Positions 50,895 through 61,744 of a stretch of DNA of 64,000 bases are shown here, one piece after another. The notes below the pieces were generated by a model. The model ran no database searches, had not been told where the DNA came from, and was given only the letters and a program-made list of their open reading frames with translations. How positions within the stretch are numbered: position 1 is the stretch's first letter; each line of letters begins with the position of its first letter. The stretch spans positions 3,743,493 to 3,807,492 of the forward strand of contig JAJHTX010000003.1 of NCBI GenBank assembly GCA_032164295.1, read 5' to 3'. The DNA is from Inonotus obliquus (taxonomy: Eukaryota; Basidiomycota; Agaricomycetes; Hymenochaetales; Hymenochaetaceae). The translations under genes were made by a program, and so were the position numbers.

Positions 50895-51716
50895 CGGCGA
50901 GTGTCGACGAGATTGAAGGAAGAAGACGACAACGACGAGGAAGAGAAACAGGGCGTTGGGCTCAAAATTTTGTACAGGTCACATGACTCAACTCAATTCT
51001 AGCGGGCCACGGCGGGCGTGCCTGACCCCTCAACGAACACTTTTGCCGTAGCTCACTTAAATCTTCATCTTTCGACCTACGAACTTGTACACAGGTAGCC
51101 AGTGATGATATCCACTGTCCTGTAAATTTTGGTGTATGAATACCTGAGAACCCAAGCGCACAGTGTGACATTCTTTCCAAATCAGTTACCTTTGTGAACT
51201 GAGAACTTTCTCACGCGCCTCTAACGACTACATCGATTGATCATTGGCTCACCTTTGCCGTCCAAGTCCTCAACGAGTCCCCACTCATGGGCATATGTCG
51301 TCGCCTTTCACACCCGTAAACCACTCTTTCGGTTTCCCGGCAGTCGCGAGAACTGTGGGATAGTCCCATCAGAGCACGAAACAGTTGATTTTGACACTCG
51401 TCTCGCTGGTTACAGCGATGACGAATTGAACGGTCGAAATAGTACAGAGGGGCCAAGGCGGGCCCCACTGGGGTACGCCAAAGGACTGCGAAGGAGAAGA
51501 GGATGAGCAAAGACGACACCTGGGTTGATATACTCATTGCAAGTAGCAGGAAGCGCATGACGAGCCAGGACATGGAGATGAGGCCGCGTGGAACAAGTAC
51601 ACGACGGAATTTGGGTGTGAGAGGAACGACTGGAGCGCGTCGTTCAGATCCCGGCTTTGCGAGCATGGATATTGCATAGGCTCTAGCAGCTGTACGCCAA
51701 GCGACACCGACCAGCG
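50895..51716. other. karyopherin promoter and intergenic sequence
   Basis: No supported gene; ORFs on both strands overlap without recognisable features. The first part is the leader and promoter of the karyopherin gene. Confidence 0.45.
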
Positions 51717-52040
51717 ATGACGACGGTGCTCGCTGTCGCAAAACCTTTTCACCACTTGGGATTGGCAGCACCGGCGGCACTCCCACATGAATCTCTTTTC
51801 GTGACAACCAAGGTTACTAGTATCCCTCCCGACCAGACAGTCGAGGATAGCCTGCGCGCAAGCTTGGAAAAGCCGCAAGTAGACTGGGTTCCTGGTGCAT
51901 GCACTCATGCAACTCAAGGACCGGGAGGAAGGTTTGAAGCAGGTTTGGAAGTACGCGTGAAGCAGAAAGAGCGAACGAAGAGCATCGGCGTGAGCAACTT
52001 TAACAAACCTGTCTTGAGGAGGTTAACTGGTAAGTGCAAC
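51717..52040 (+). pseudogene. aldo/keto reductase fragment
   Basis: The frame contains LPHESLFVTTKVTSIPPDQT-like sequence, then VEDSLRASLEK, and further on RTKSIGVSNFNKPVLRRL. These are the conserved middle blocks of aldo/keto reductases (the strand-helix before the catalytic His and the KSIGVSNF motif). The His region between them is garbled (VPGACTHATQGPGGRF), the N-terminal part with the catalytic Asp/Tyr/Lys is absent, and nothing follows KSIGVSNF. It is therefore a truncated relic, with the start placed at the first open codon rather than at a real start. Confidence 0.6.
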
Positions 52041-52860
52041 AGAAAATCATTTTATAACAACTTACCATGTCGGATTCCATCTGCTAGTAGCAACTCGTAT
52101 GGCTCCGCTTCTGAGTAAAGGACAAATCGATCAAACGCGTTATCGCTAAACTCACCTCCAAGCCGTGGGGCTCGCGTAAGATATAACCGGCGAGGTCGCT
52201 GCTACTCCGTGGCAGCTGGCCATGATTGATTGGCAAGTGACTCTAGGTATTTTCAAGATTCTACTTACTCAGACTAGGGTCGTCCCAATGTGATAGGGAG
52301 CAGTTCTCATGATCCTCGCTCTTTATAAGGTAGCTGAATACTGGGAGATAACCGCTAGTTTCAAGGGTTCTTCGCTTGTCAGAGTTGTGATCCAAGATCA
52401 AGGCTTATATTTCGCGTTGTACATCCAATCCCCATTCCAACCGATCAGTCTGACGGTCACTATTAGAATCATCTCATCTTCTATATTTAAAACTCTGACG
52501 TTTAAGTGAGAATTGCCAAACGACTTCTACAGCTCTGTGTTTCAGCAATATTATGCTGTGAAAATGTGGAAGTAGCATAAAGGGTTCGAAACAAATAAAC
52601 TAGTCGTTTTTACCGTGATTCAAACGATTTATCTGTTTGGTACTTAATTATTTCTCAAGTATGGTTGACCTTCTATCTTCCAACCCTGAAACGCTGTCTA
52701 TCGACCAGTCGTAACTTTTTTCAGTTTCATGCGAGCTGTGCCTTCTTCTAAGGCGATGAACACTCAGATCCAACTTCTAACCTGCAATGCATGCATTAAT
52801 ATTGAATTCGGAGGCCGAATTACCTGGATCATAAAATATCTAATTAGTAATGGCGACCGT
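52041..52860. other. no gene recognised
   Basis: AT-rich intergenic sequence; short ORFs only. Confidence 0.45.
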
Positions 52861-53677
52861 TCAGCAGATGGTGAGGAGCTGCCCAACGACGGTGAGGCCA
52901 AGGGAGACGAGCGTGCCCGAGAGAGACAGGACGAGCGGAACAAGGGCGGCGAGAAGACCATCAACAACTGCAAGAACTGCAGAAATGAGCTCGCAGAGGC
53001 AGTTTCCAAGTGCAACGGAGACGACGATATCGAGGAGCACTTTTGCATCAGCTACGATGGTAAGAACGAAAGCTAGTGCACCGCAGAGAGCCTGTTTGGC
53101 ACAAACTCAGAATAGACAAGCGTCATTAATCGAGAAAGAGACACTTACAATGAGGATGTCGGCAAGGAGAGATGCGCAGACTCGGAAGTTACAGATCACT
53201 CCGGTGCCGACAAGAGCCTTAACCTGAACAGTCGCGTCGGCAATAATGGAGACACACTTAGAGAGGTGGGTTGGATCATGCCCTTTGTTGCAGTCTCTTT
53301 CGTCAAGCCGTCTATAGACAGCTTCGGTCAGGAAACAGTTATACTCCAAAGACGTATATTCACAGATCGATCTGGACACCAAGGTTGACCTTAAGGCCGG
53401 CAAGGATAGCAGCACACTTGTCATCGTCGCGAGCCTGAATGCCTGCAACTGCCTTGACCTTCGCACCGGCATCGAAGAGGCGAGAATGAACTTTAGTTCC
53501 AGCCGCAGCGCCTGCAGCCGCGTTCACAGGAGTATTGACTCTCGCACCAGCGATGGAACGTGTTTGCCCATCTGATCTGTAGCTCAATCGCAAAATGTGA
53601 TCGCAATATTGACCTAGGTTCAAAACAGGCGTAATTGTCAGTTGACTGCAAAATGGTAACTTACTTGAGACACTCAC
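52861..53677 (-). CDS. hydrophobic repeat-rich membrane or secreted protein, 5' end unresolved
   Basis: On the minus strand, exons ending at 53364 (open upstream to about 53677), 53311-53149 and 53091-52861 join in frame. The last 130 residues are strongly hydrophobic with small residues: ATVQVKALVGTGVICNFRVC, ALCGALAFVLTIVADAKVLL, DIVVSVALGNCLCELISAVL, AVVDGLLAALVPLVLSLSGT, ending LLTIC-stop. The charged part before it reads HSRLFDAGAKVKAVAGIQAR. Families like this, with alternating A/V/L helices and few charges, are common and uncharacterised in agaricomycetes. No ATG or signal peptide was found for the N-terminus. The open frame runs back into the remains of the adjacent glycopeptide gene, so it may be truncated or fused. 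Confidence 0.5.
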
Positions 53678-54471
53678 GTCATTGTCCTGGCACGCGATCT
53701 GTGCAAACTTATCGCTTGATTGGTGGAATGCAAGACAGTTTGGGTTGGTACCTAACCAAGCAGATTACCTCATAAATTAAGCTCACAGAACTGAGAGAAA
53801 GAGACGACTTACAGTCAGTTCCGACTCCATTACAGCCCCCAAAGTATCTGGACGCTATTATGAGGGACACGTACTTTGGCGCTTAAGACTACTTGAACAT
53901 ACCCAAATCCAGTAGTCACCGAGAAGACATGCCTAAATGAATGTGAATGGGTTAACATTTTCAACGTATACTCACAATACAGAAGCAGTAACATACGGAG
54001 GAATAAGCGAGATGTCACTACTTGAGCCTGATACAGGCATAGTCGGATTCTTGAGCGTGATCTCGACGAGGGTACATCCCTCGCCGTTAAACCTGCATCC
54101 ACCTGTCTGGAGATACCTGATTATCCAAGGTTGTTAAGGATAATAATGACAATGTATAGGAACCCATTTTACGCGATAACCAGTAGGGGGCCATTGATGG
54201 TGAAATCTCCACCCATTGACAGAACATTTGGTCCTTGGATAAGCATTGGCCGGGTGTCGATTCACGATCATCACGAAGGAGATTTGATATTTTTATTACT
54301 GCATACCGTTCCGAATCCGTAACTGTAAGTGATAGTTATATTAGTCACCAGGAAGTAAACAAAGAAATCATGTTCTTACTTATTCGTGAAGTGCACAGTG
54401 TGGATTTCGCTACGTGCACCAATGGCAGCAATAAGGATAGTCGACACTAAGAGAGAGAACAGTGCCTTCAG
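53678..54471 (-). pseudogene. small secreted 'glycopeptide' family gene with start and splice lesions
   Basis: Seven minus-strand exons in consistent phase (54471-54380, 54322-54307, 54249-54173, 54116-53976, 53932-53903, 53847-53813, 53751-53678) encode the known pattern of this agaricomycete secreted family. In order these are a signal peptide (KALFSLLVSTILIAAIGA), EIHTVHFTN, LIQGPNVLSMGGDFTINGPL, AYLQTGGCRFNGEGCTLVEI, SDISLIPP, VFSVTTGFGYFGGCNGVGTD and CTNPNCLAF ... IACQDND. Three things are broken. The codon where Met is expected is CTG (54471-54469). The acceptor before 54249 reads GG instead of AG, although the phase is right only there. The conserved C-terminal VNL-TIT strand is out of frame with its exon. 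A conserved Cys after TNN is Tyr. Function of intact members is unknown. Confidence 0.6.
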
Positions 54472-55907
54472 TAACCTTGGATAAAGGGCTGAGACTCTGA
54501 GAGATGTCTATGTACGTATTATATATTCTTCCAGCACAGGGGCCAAGTTTCAAATGCGCCCAAAGATTCATGCAGAATGCGAGAGAAGACAGGTCGAACA
54601 ATTCCTGAACTGTTGGCAGAAGACAAGGCAGAGAGGTCCACACGAATGAGCATGAGCGCTCCGTTCATGTTCCGAATTATGAGGCCAAAATCGCTTTTCA
54701 AGTCAATGGAAAAGGGCAATAGTCGACGCAATATTCCACGGGTTTCGCACCCAGATCGGCACATGATGAGGCCATCAGAGTATTACTGACGAGTACACCC
54801 AGCGCGGTGTGGATGGGCCTTGCTTGAGAAGAAAATGCAGAAAATGCCACTCCTTATGTGTTCGTAAACACACATATATCAAAACGTAGGTGGTTCCGCA
54901 AGGGGGGATGGAGATGCACCGGGGGATAAAAACAGATCATGGCATGTTAGGTTCCGCGCCCCGCCATATACGGGTACGCGCGTTATTTAGAAATTCAGTA
55001 CGAGCGGCGGTCGCACTTATCGCTGCCGTGATTGTGAAGTTCTGTATGGTACAACACGAGAGTAGACGATATTACGGCAGTATTCAAGGTGAGACGACCA
55101 AGCAGCACCGCCATAGTGCATGCGTCCAGGCTTATACATAAAGGGCCAGACGATGCCTATTTGTATATTTCATCAACCTTAAGTCAAGCGCATCTCGGAA
55201 TGGTGAGTTTATGCCAGAGACACAACGTGCATACCTTTGGTACTAAGTAAGACCTATAAGGGTATAACAACGTCTTACTGATTTCCAACTCCGAGGCAGT
55301 GCTGGGGGTGAGACCCACACGCTGGCGAGGATGCAGCTCCTGAGAGAAGTCCATGGCACCTGGGTACGGCACAACAGACGTAGGCGAAGCGTTATTTTGA
55401 GAGCTACGATGAGGCCTCACTGGAACATTTCAGGGACGCACGACGAGGTCGACGGGGTACACGCAAAAGGCATCCGTGTGGTATGCACGCTCAGCGTAAA
55501 CTCAACCTGTCCTGGAAGAAGACTGACAGTATCAACTTCAGACTACCGGAAAGGGAGGGCGTCTGTGCGAGAGAGTGTGCTCGACGGCAGTATGATTACC
55601 AGTTCAACCTTGCCAAGTCGCAAAGGTATGTGACAACTTTTCATTGATGACTGTCACGCTTACAGATGCGTTATAAGTAAATACTGACTTATTACATAAC
55701 AGACGGATTACGCGTAATCGGAATTATTCAATTTTATTTTTTCTACAAGAGACACGTTGAAACACTGCAGGTACTAGCGCCGTGGTACTCCCCAACCAAC
55801 TAAACCTCCGACAGACTCGCTCAAATCAATTGGTGTCGCTCCCCAAACCTAAGTTTCTCTCATAAAAACTCTCGTTCTGACTATCATCCCATCCTTGTAT
55901 CCCCAAC
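54472..55907. other. no gene recognised; ERG20 promoter at the right end
   Basis: Short ORFs only; one minus-strand frame near 55420-55270 (SPTSVVPYPGAMDFSQELHP) ends at a good donor but has no partner exons. The last 150 bases before 55908 contain C-rich and ctct motifs and are likely promoter and leader of ERG20. Confidence 0.4.
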
Positions 55908-57195
55908 ATGTCCACCAAGCAAGACAGACGCCAGCGCTTTATCGATGTCTTCCCCGGCATTCGTGATGAACTAATCGAGTACCTTGCCAATGAGAACATG
56001 CCAAAGGAGGCTCAGGAATGGTACAAGAACGTATGTGTCTACGCCATCTTGTACACAATTTACGAATGCTAAAATCTGCCTAGAACCTGGACTACAATGT
56101 CCCCGGAGGCAAGCTGAATCGCGGCATCTCCGTCACAGATACCGTTGAGATTCTCTATGGTCGATCGCTTAGTGATGTCGAGTACCGGAGAGCAGCGATT
56201 CTCGGGTGGAGTGTTGAGCTAGTACGTTCTTCCCAAAAGCCTCGCTGGATCAGCTGTTCTGCTTGTAGCATACGAAGTATGCAACGTGGAACGGTTAGGA
56301 TTGATAACATCATCGGCGATGCATTATTTTTCCCTTCTGGCCCGATCTACCCTCGCCGGCAGAAACTGATATCCTGTTCTCTCGTTCTTCACAGCTTCAG
56401 GCGTTCTTCCTCGTTTCGGACGACATGATGGACCAGAGCATAACACGAAGAGGACAGCCTTGCTGGTATCGCCTCCCGAATGTCGGAAATATTGCGATCA
56501 ATGACTCCTTCATGCTTGAAGCCGCAATTTATCACCTCTTCCGCAAACACTTCCGCTCCGAGCCGTACTACGTGGATCTCCTTGATCTCATGCACGAAAC
56601 GACTCTCCAGACCGAGATGGGCCAACTCGTCGATCTTATCACCGCGCCCGAAGATCACGTCGATCTCACAAAGTTTTCGCTAGAGAAGCATCGATTCATC
56701 GTACTATACAAGACTGCGTTCTACTCCTTTTTCCTTCCCGTTGCGTTAGCACTCTACTTTGTCTCTCCGACAAACCCGGAGATAGCCTCCCCTGATACTC
56801 TCCATCTTGCGAAGGAGATCCTTTTGCCTCTTGGAGAGTATTTCCAGGTCCAGGACGACTACCTCGACTGCTTCGGCACACCCGAGCAAATCGGCAAGAT
56901 CGGAACGGACATTATCGACAACAAGTGTTCATGGCTCATTAATGTCGCGCTTGCACACGCGAACCCTGAACAACGCGCGATTTTGGATGAATGTTACGGA
57001 CGCAAAGATTCGGAGAAGGAGACACGTGTCAAAAATGTGTATGCGGAGCTCGACTTGGTTGGCAAGTACAACTCATACGAGAAGGAAAGCTACGAGAAGA
57101 TTACGGGTCTTATCACTCAGTTGCCCGCTGATGGGCCTCTCAAGCGCGAGGTATTCACGAGCTTCCTCGAGAAAATCTATAAGCGTACGAAATGA
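55908..57195 (+). CDS. ERG20: farnesyl diphosphate synthase
   Basis: Condenses dimethylallyl and then geranyl diphosphate with isopentenyl diphosphate to farnesyl diphosphate, the branch point to sterols, dolichol, quinones and prenylated proteins; cytosolic. Three exons (55908-56030, 56084-56221, 56395-57195) sum to 353 residues, the normal size. The first aspartate-rich motif DDMMD is at residues 96-100 and is preceded by two Phe (FFLVSDD), the chain-length signature of a farnesyl rather than geranylgeranyl enzyme. The second, DDYLD, is at 241-245. GGKLNRG holds the diphosphate-binding lysine/arginine. The C-terminus ends IYKRTK, close to the usual KIYKRSK. The second intron is long (173 bases) for this window. 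All key residues are present. Confidence 0.96.
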
Positions 57196-57433
57196 CGAGA
57201 AGCTTGAATGGAGTATGGTTATCTGTCCGCTACTGACTTATTTTTGATTCTGAATTACTTATAAAGACGTCGTATTTCTGATCGTCGGATGCATCACACA
57301 TCCAGCCCCGCGCTTACTTTTGCTTTGGTACGTTGCTATTACTCATAGATAAATAGGGTTCTATTATAACTCATCCAAATCTAAAGAAAATGGAAAGGAA
57401 TTGACTCTATTCCATCACTGTCTGTTGTGATGA

Positions 57434-58834
57434 TCATTCGTTTGTCTCCCTCGAATTGTCCACAAGGTAGTCGTAAACCTGGCCAGCGGCTTCTTCAAAG
57501 ATGCGACTCTTCGTCTCAAATTGAACACCGCGATTTGGATGGTCAACTACAGCGTTGTAAACATTAGCTGTAGTTTCAGGCAGATCGAAAGCATGCAGAC
57601 CCACCTTTCATGAGCCAGATTTTCTCCGGCTCACTATCTGGTCCCGGTTCCATCATTTCTTTGAAGAAGACTTTGCATTTGGGATAATTTTCGAGTGCTA
57701 TGAAGTAACGAGCGCCAAGTCAGTCATGCTGATCCGAGGTGTTAACCAACAACCCACGTACCGCTAAAAACACGTTCCCATATCGGGCCCTCCTGTTCTT
57801 CTGGTGTTACCTCCTTGTACTCAAGGTGGCTTTCCATTTCTTGAATTGCATCAGTTAAAGTAATAGATATTTTTGTCCAGCTGCGTTCTGGATGGAGAAC
57901 TGACCCAAGTCATGAGTGGATCTACACCCGACGACAAAAGGACTAGATGCTCACTTCTGACTTTCCAAGGATAATAGTCTTTACCCTTGCCTTCCTTGAA
58001 TAGAATGTGGGCCCCTTTGTATCGCTTGTCGGTACGCATGACTGTACAGAAGTGCTTAGGAACGTGCAGAAAAGGAGCATTCTATGGTATAACATACTTT
58101 CGAACAAGCGCTGGAATCTCTCGTCGAGTTCTCCAGGCTCTGAGTACTCCAAAAATCCTTTGACCTTTCTGGTGGCATCTTCAAGTGTCCTAGCTTGTTC
58201 TTCGACGTCGCGTGTGGAATGTTTGACTAAACGAAAATCGTTTTAGATAAGAGAGTAGCAACAAACAGGAGGGATAGGATCTTACATCTGATTTGCCAGT
58301 TGACATCATCTTGATAAATTCCGACGTGAATCTTTCGGAAATAGAGCTTCCCATTGTCATACCTCTGAGAAACTATCGGACCCCGTCAGAGGAATAGGGA
58401 ACCAGATTTAGACAACAGGGTTACTCACCCTCAAGTAATTCTCCAAGAGCTTTTGCGTCGTCTTCGTGCAATTGCGAGAGACCTTCTTCGGCTCTCATCC
58501 ATCGTGTCTCTTGCGTGGTTTTGTTTCGTTTGAATGACAGAACCGAAGCTGACTTTCTAAGAGCGGTAGAAAGAGCGGTAGATGTGTGGGCGCGAACAAC
58601 ATCTAGAGAATCTCGAATGAACGAAGTACGCCTGCTTCTTGATTCTTCATCTTCGCTCTTTGACGCGGCATCCTCCTGCGCTTCGGCTAGTTCCTGAAAT
58701 GCGGATACATGGTGTTCGTCGTCTACTTCCTGGAACAATTCTTCAGCCGTCACCCTGGCGATGTTATCGGAAAGCGACTGACGTGAGGAGTTGTCCATGT
58801 ATGATGAGAAAGTGGTGAGAGTTGGTTGGTGCAT
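57434..58834 (-). CDS. conserved-looking protein of unknown function
   Basis: Seven exons on the minus strand (58834-58429, 58372-58286, 58226-58098, 58041-57955, 57887-57762, 57697-57605, 57546-57434) sum exactly to 346 residues, and every junction has the same phase. The first 135 residues are charged, probably disordered or helical (SDNIARVTAEELFQEVDDEH). The rest looks folded: QRYDNGKLYFRKIHVGIYQD, RYKGAHILFKEGKGKDYYPW, KRSWTKISITLTDAIQEMES, YPKCKVFFKEMMEPG and FEEAAGQVYDYLVDN. I do not recognise a domain; there is no signal peptide or membrane span. A second ATG at 58798 (MDNSSRQ) is an alternative start. It converges on ERG20 with 238 bases between stop codons. Confidence 0.8.
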
Positions 58835-59403
58835 TCATAGGCTACCTGCGATGATATATAAAATGCGCCGCTCTCGAGTTAAGTCGCAAAGGTACCCCAG
58901 CTTGCAAAGTTGTGGCACCATGAGTCCATGATGGGACTTGGCAGTTACCTGTTGGAGTCCTCCATTCTAGTTATCGTAAGTAGTCTCGGTGAGCAGGTGT
59001 ATACTCGTTTTAGAGGACCATCCTCCTCCTTGGGCAAATAAAGAAACATATCTCATTACTACTTGACGGAATTTTTCATTATTTTTATAACATCGAGTGT
59101 ATTTAATCACGTAATGCGAATGAATGTGACTTTGCGCCATCGAAATAGCTCTGCCTCTGCTAAGTTATAACTGGGTAAACATCAACGATTCAACGAACAG
59201 TATGCTGGTTCAAAACTCGAAAACCCTAGGCTTGTCCTCCATCTGCTGATAATATTCTCCATTATCTTGCGTCGATTTATTCATCTTATACGTCCGTATC
59301 CAGTCAGTCCGAATCCAAATATGGCGCACGACTTGGAGTGAAACGTCAGCCTCCTCCCCACCTCCCCTCCTCCCACAGTGTTAAAAGCTTTCCGTGGCCA
59401 GCA
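58835..59403. other. divergent promoter region
   Basis: AT-rich, with a TATA-like string (tatataaaat, 58853-58862) just upstream of the minus-strand gene. No supported ORF. Confidence 0.45.
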
Positions 59404-59706
59404 ATGCCAGCGCTCACATATCTTGCTTTTATATCTCGTTCTCTTGATATTCCCGATGGCGAGGCGGAATCAGACGTTTCGGACGATTTGCCGGTAGTTA
59501 AAGAAGGTCTTGACTTGGCTCTTTCACGACCTTTTATCTTTCTTGGCCTTACAGTCCTCGGGCTTCTGGGTGTTGTCCTCCTCTTCGTCTATTTTGCCTA
59601 TCGCATAGTTAAGGCTTGGCGGATGAAATGCGCAGTCATACGGTCCAGTGGCCAATACCCAGTGCAGAAAGTTTCGTTCGTGCAAGCTCCGAGTCGCGTG
59701 GCCTGA
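59404..59706 (+). CDS. small single-pass membrane protein, unknown function
   Basis: An intronless frame of 100 residues from the ATG at 59404 (MPALTYLAFISRSLDIPDGE). It has an acidic N-terminal half (EAESDVSDDLPVVKEG), one clear transmembrane helix (FIFLGLTVLGLLGVVLLFVY) and a basic C-terminal tail (RIVKAWRMKCAVIRSS). Charge distribution suggests the N-terminus outside or luminal and the tail cytosolic. The frame extends upstream to 59338 without another ATG. I do not recognise the family; the regular layout makes chance unlikely. Confidence 0.55.
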   Translation: MPALTYLAFISRSLDIPDGEAESDVSDDLPVVKEGLDLALSRPFIFLGLTVLGLLGVVLLFVYFAYRIVKAWRMKCAVIRSSGQYPVQKVSFVQAPSRVA

Positions 59707-60967
59707 ATAGCCCAACAGAGACAAAAGAGAAGGAGAACACTGACGCTATTTTCCAATGTCCTGATACCGTACCCATCAAACACGAGCTCCATCACAATCG
59801 AGAACTGTTCCCAGATTCAGGTGGAAACAGATGCTACCGTCCTACTACCATCAGAATTGTGAATGCTGAGCGAATTGTGGTGCGTTTTGGTGTTCCTCGA
59901 GTGACTGTTCTGCTAAGTCTTGCTCTGCAGGACAGTTATTTAGACTAGGGTTCTGCAGTGTAGCGTAAAGTACGGAAGTAGGCCGTATGTATACGGAACA
60001 CTCTGTGATCGTATGAAGGAATTGGACTTACTTTACGGATCTGTATTGCACGGTCCGTGCATGTTCCGCATCAAGAAATCCAAATTTAGGAACATATGAC
60101 CAGGCCTATATGGCATACGGTCATATGATAGTGATCAGTTGCGCGATCCACGGCGGGCAAATCAAGATGGAGGTGAGGTCAGAATTTTACAGTGTTTTTC
60201 ATAAGTCCTGCGACACGTGCCTTTTGCGTGATTTTTGACTCGCGTGCCCCAAATGGCTGAAAATGAACAAAATGGCCATTTTCTCGGTCAATACAGCACA
60301 TAGAGACTTGATATAACCATGTAAAAATACTACTCGAAAAGCCGATTCTGCACATGTAAAAAAGTCTCAGAAATGTCGAGTGTGTGCAATAGAATAGTGA
60401 TGATAACATCGACAAAGCTATAACCCACCTCCTCCTTCACGGAATGCAAAAATTACAGCTCATCCAATATTGCACGTAAAAATCTGGTTTAAGCACGATA
60501 AATCGGGCCTACCCAATGTCCATCCATATCCAACTTTTTGTGGCCTCTCATTGTGTTGTTCATGATTGAGCTCCACGGTCTTTCTTCATGCCTGCTGACA
60601 GAAATCTTCCCTGCAGCATTGCACTTCTCATAACTCGCATATTCCAACACCAAAAAATACAATTCTTTTCGGTAAATTCACACGCTAATGACAGCTTTCG
60701 GACAAGGTATAAATTGAGATGAGCCAACTGGGTGTATTGTTGAAATACATGTGTCTACTCTATGTTACAGTGATGTATGTATTTACCGCAGGCGACCATT
60801 CCAGAAGTTGCAACTCTTTCTCTGACCATCACTCACTCCCAAAGCTAAGCCCGTCCACACCTTCAACATCTCCTTTGCCTTTCGAGCTGGAATGGTCCCA
60901 GAATGCGTCTGAAAGGATTGTGCTGAAATTTTGATTCGATTAGGAACGCCGATCGAAACTACCCCGG
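59707..60967. other. no recognised gene
   Basis: A 71-codon ATG frame at 60719-60934 follows a TATA-like ggtataaattg by a few bases, too close to act as its TATA box, and starts with a hydrophobic stretch (LLKYMCLLYVTVMYVF). It could be a tiny secreted protein but has nothing else to support it. The rest is AT-rich intergenic sequence. Confidence 0.35.
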
Positions 60968-61744
60968 ATGGGACCGGTTAATTTCACTGGCCGGAGACGA
61001 TCAGGATCGACAGCGAGAAGCGAAGAACACGCGAATCTAATACAATTCGAAGCCGACAATCAAGAAGCATCGGCTAGCAACGCTAATCCCGACGATCACA
61101 CTAAACCTTCGCAAACGATGCAGCAAGTACAACAGCCTCCAACGGCTTGCTATAAATGCAGAAGAGTGCGACAGATCATCGAAGACCTACACAAGATAAT
61201 ACTACGGGAGGCAACGGGCATGTTGACATATCATGTGTCCAGCGAACGAGCAACAGCTTATCGAGAATATCACAATCCCCCGGAGGTCGTTCGAAATCGC
61301 ACGAGGTCAACAATAGCAATGGATACGGCAATAGGCATGCAACCAAAGATGCACTGGACAATAGTAGGAATCCACGACATATTAGCACTCGAGTGCCCAA
61401 GCACATTCGTGGAGATCAGTGCAGACTATGTTACGAACCGCCGCTCACCAATAACAGCGGCATGGGTTGCAAACACACTCAGGGAACTATGGGCATACTG
61501 CAAAGCTATTCGACTACAAGGAGACCTATACCTAGGCTGGAGAATACCTTCGAACGATACTCGACGAAGTGTACGGCTACTCATCGCCATAGGCACATAC
61601 GTTAAACCACCTTGGTTTCCCCACGATGATATCCGATGTCGAATCACACTTGACGGCCCCGAACAAGAGTCCCGAGGCGACAAGCAAATCACAGCCTTCA
61701 TAGCCCCAGATGCTATACAACGGAACCCCGACGGAATTCCTTAA
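60968..61744 (+). CDS. subtelomeric ORF of unknown function (258 residues)
   Basis: A long intronless frame from an ATG at 60968. The N-terminus is polar (TGRRRSGSTARSEEHANLIQ, then QASASNANPDDHT-like sequence) and includes QPPTACYKCRRVRQIIEDLH. The rest has mixed composition (TAAWVANTLRELWAYCKAIR; GTYVKPPWFPHDDIRCRITL). No zinc knuckle, protease or polymerase motif is complete. A second frame of 149 codons overlaps it, and composition differs from neighbouring genes. It could be a gag-like remnant of a retroelement or a subtelomeric orphan. The last third lies inside a possible LTR-like unit described separately. Confidence 0.35.
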   Translation: MGPVNFTGRRRSGSTARSEEHANLIQFEADNQEASASNANPDDHTKPSQTMQQVQQPPTACYKCRRVRQIIEDLHKIILREATGMLTYHVSSERATAYREYHNPPEVVRNRTRSTIAMDTAIGMQPKMHWTIVGIHDILALECPSTFVEISADYVTNRRSPITAAWVANTLRELWAYCKAIRLQGDLYLGWRIPSNDTRRSVRLLIAIGTYVKPPWFPHDDIRCRITLDGPEQESRGDKQITAFIAPDAIQRNPDGIP

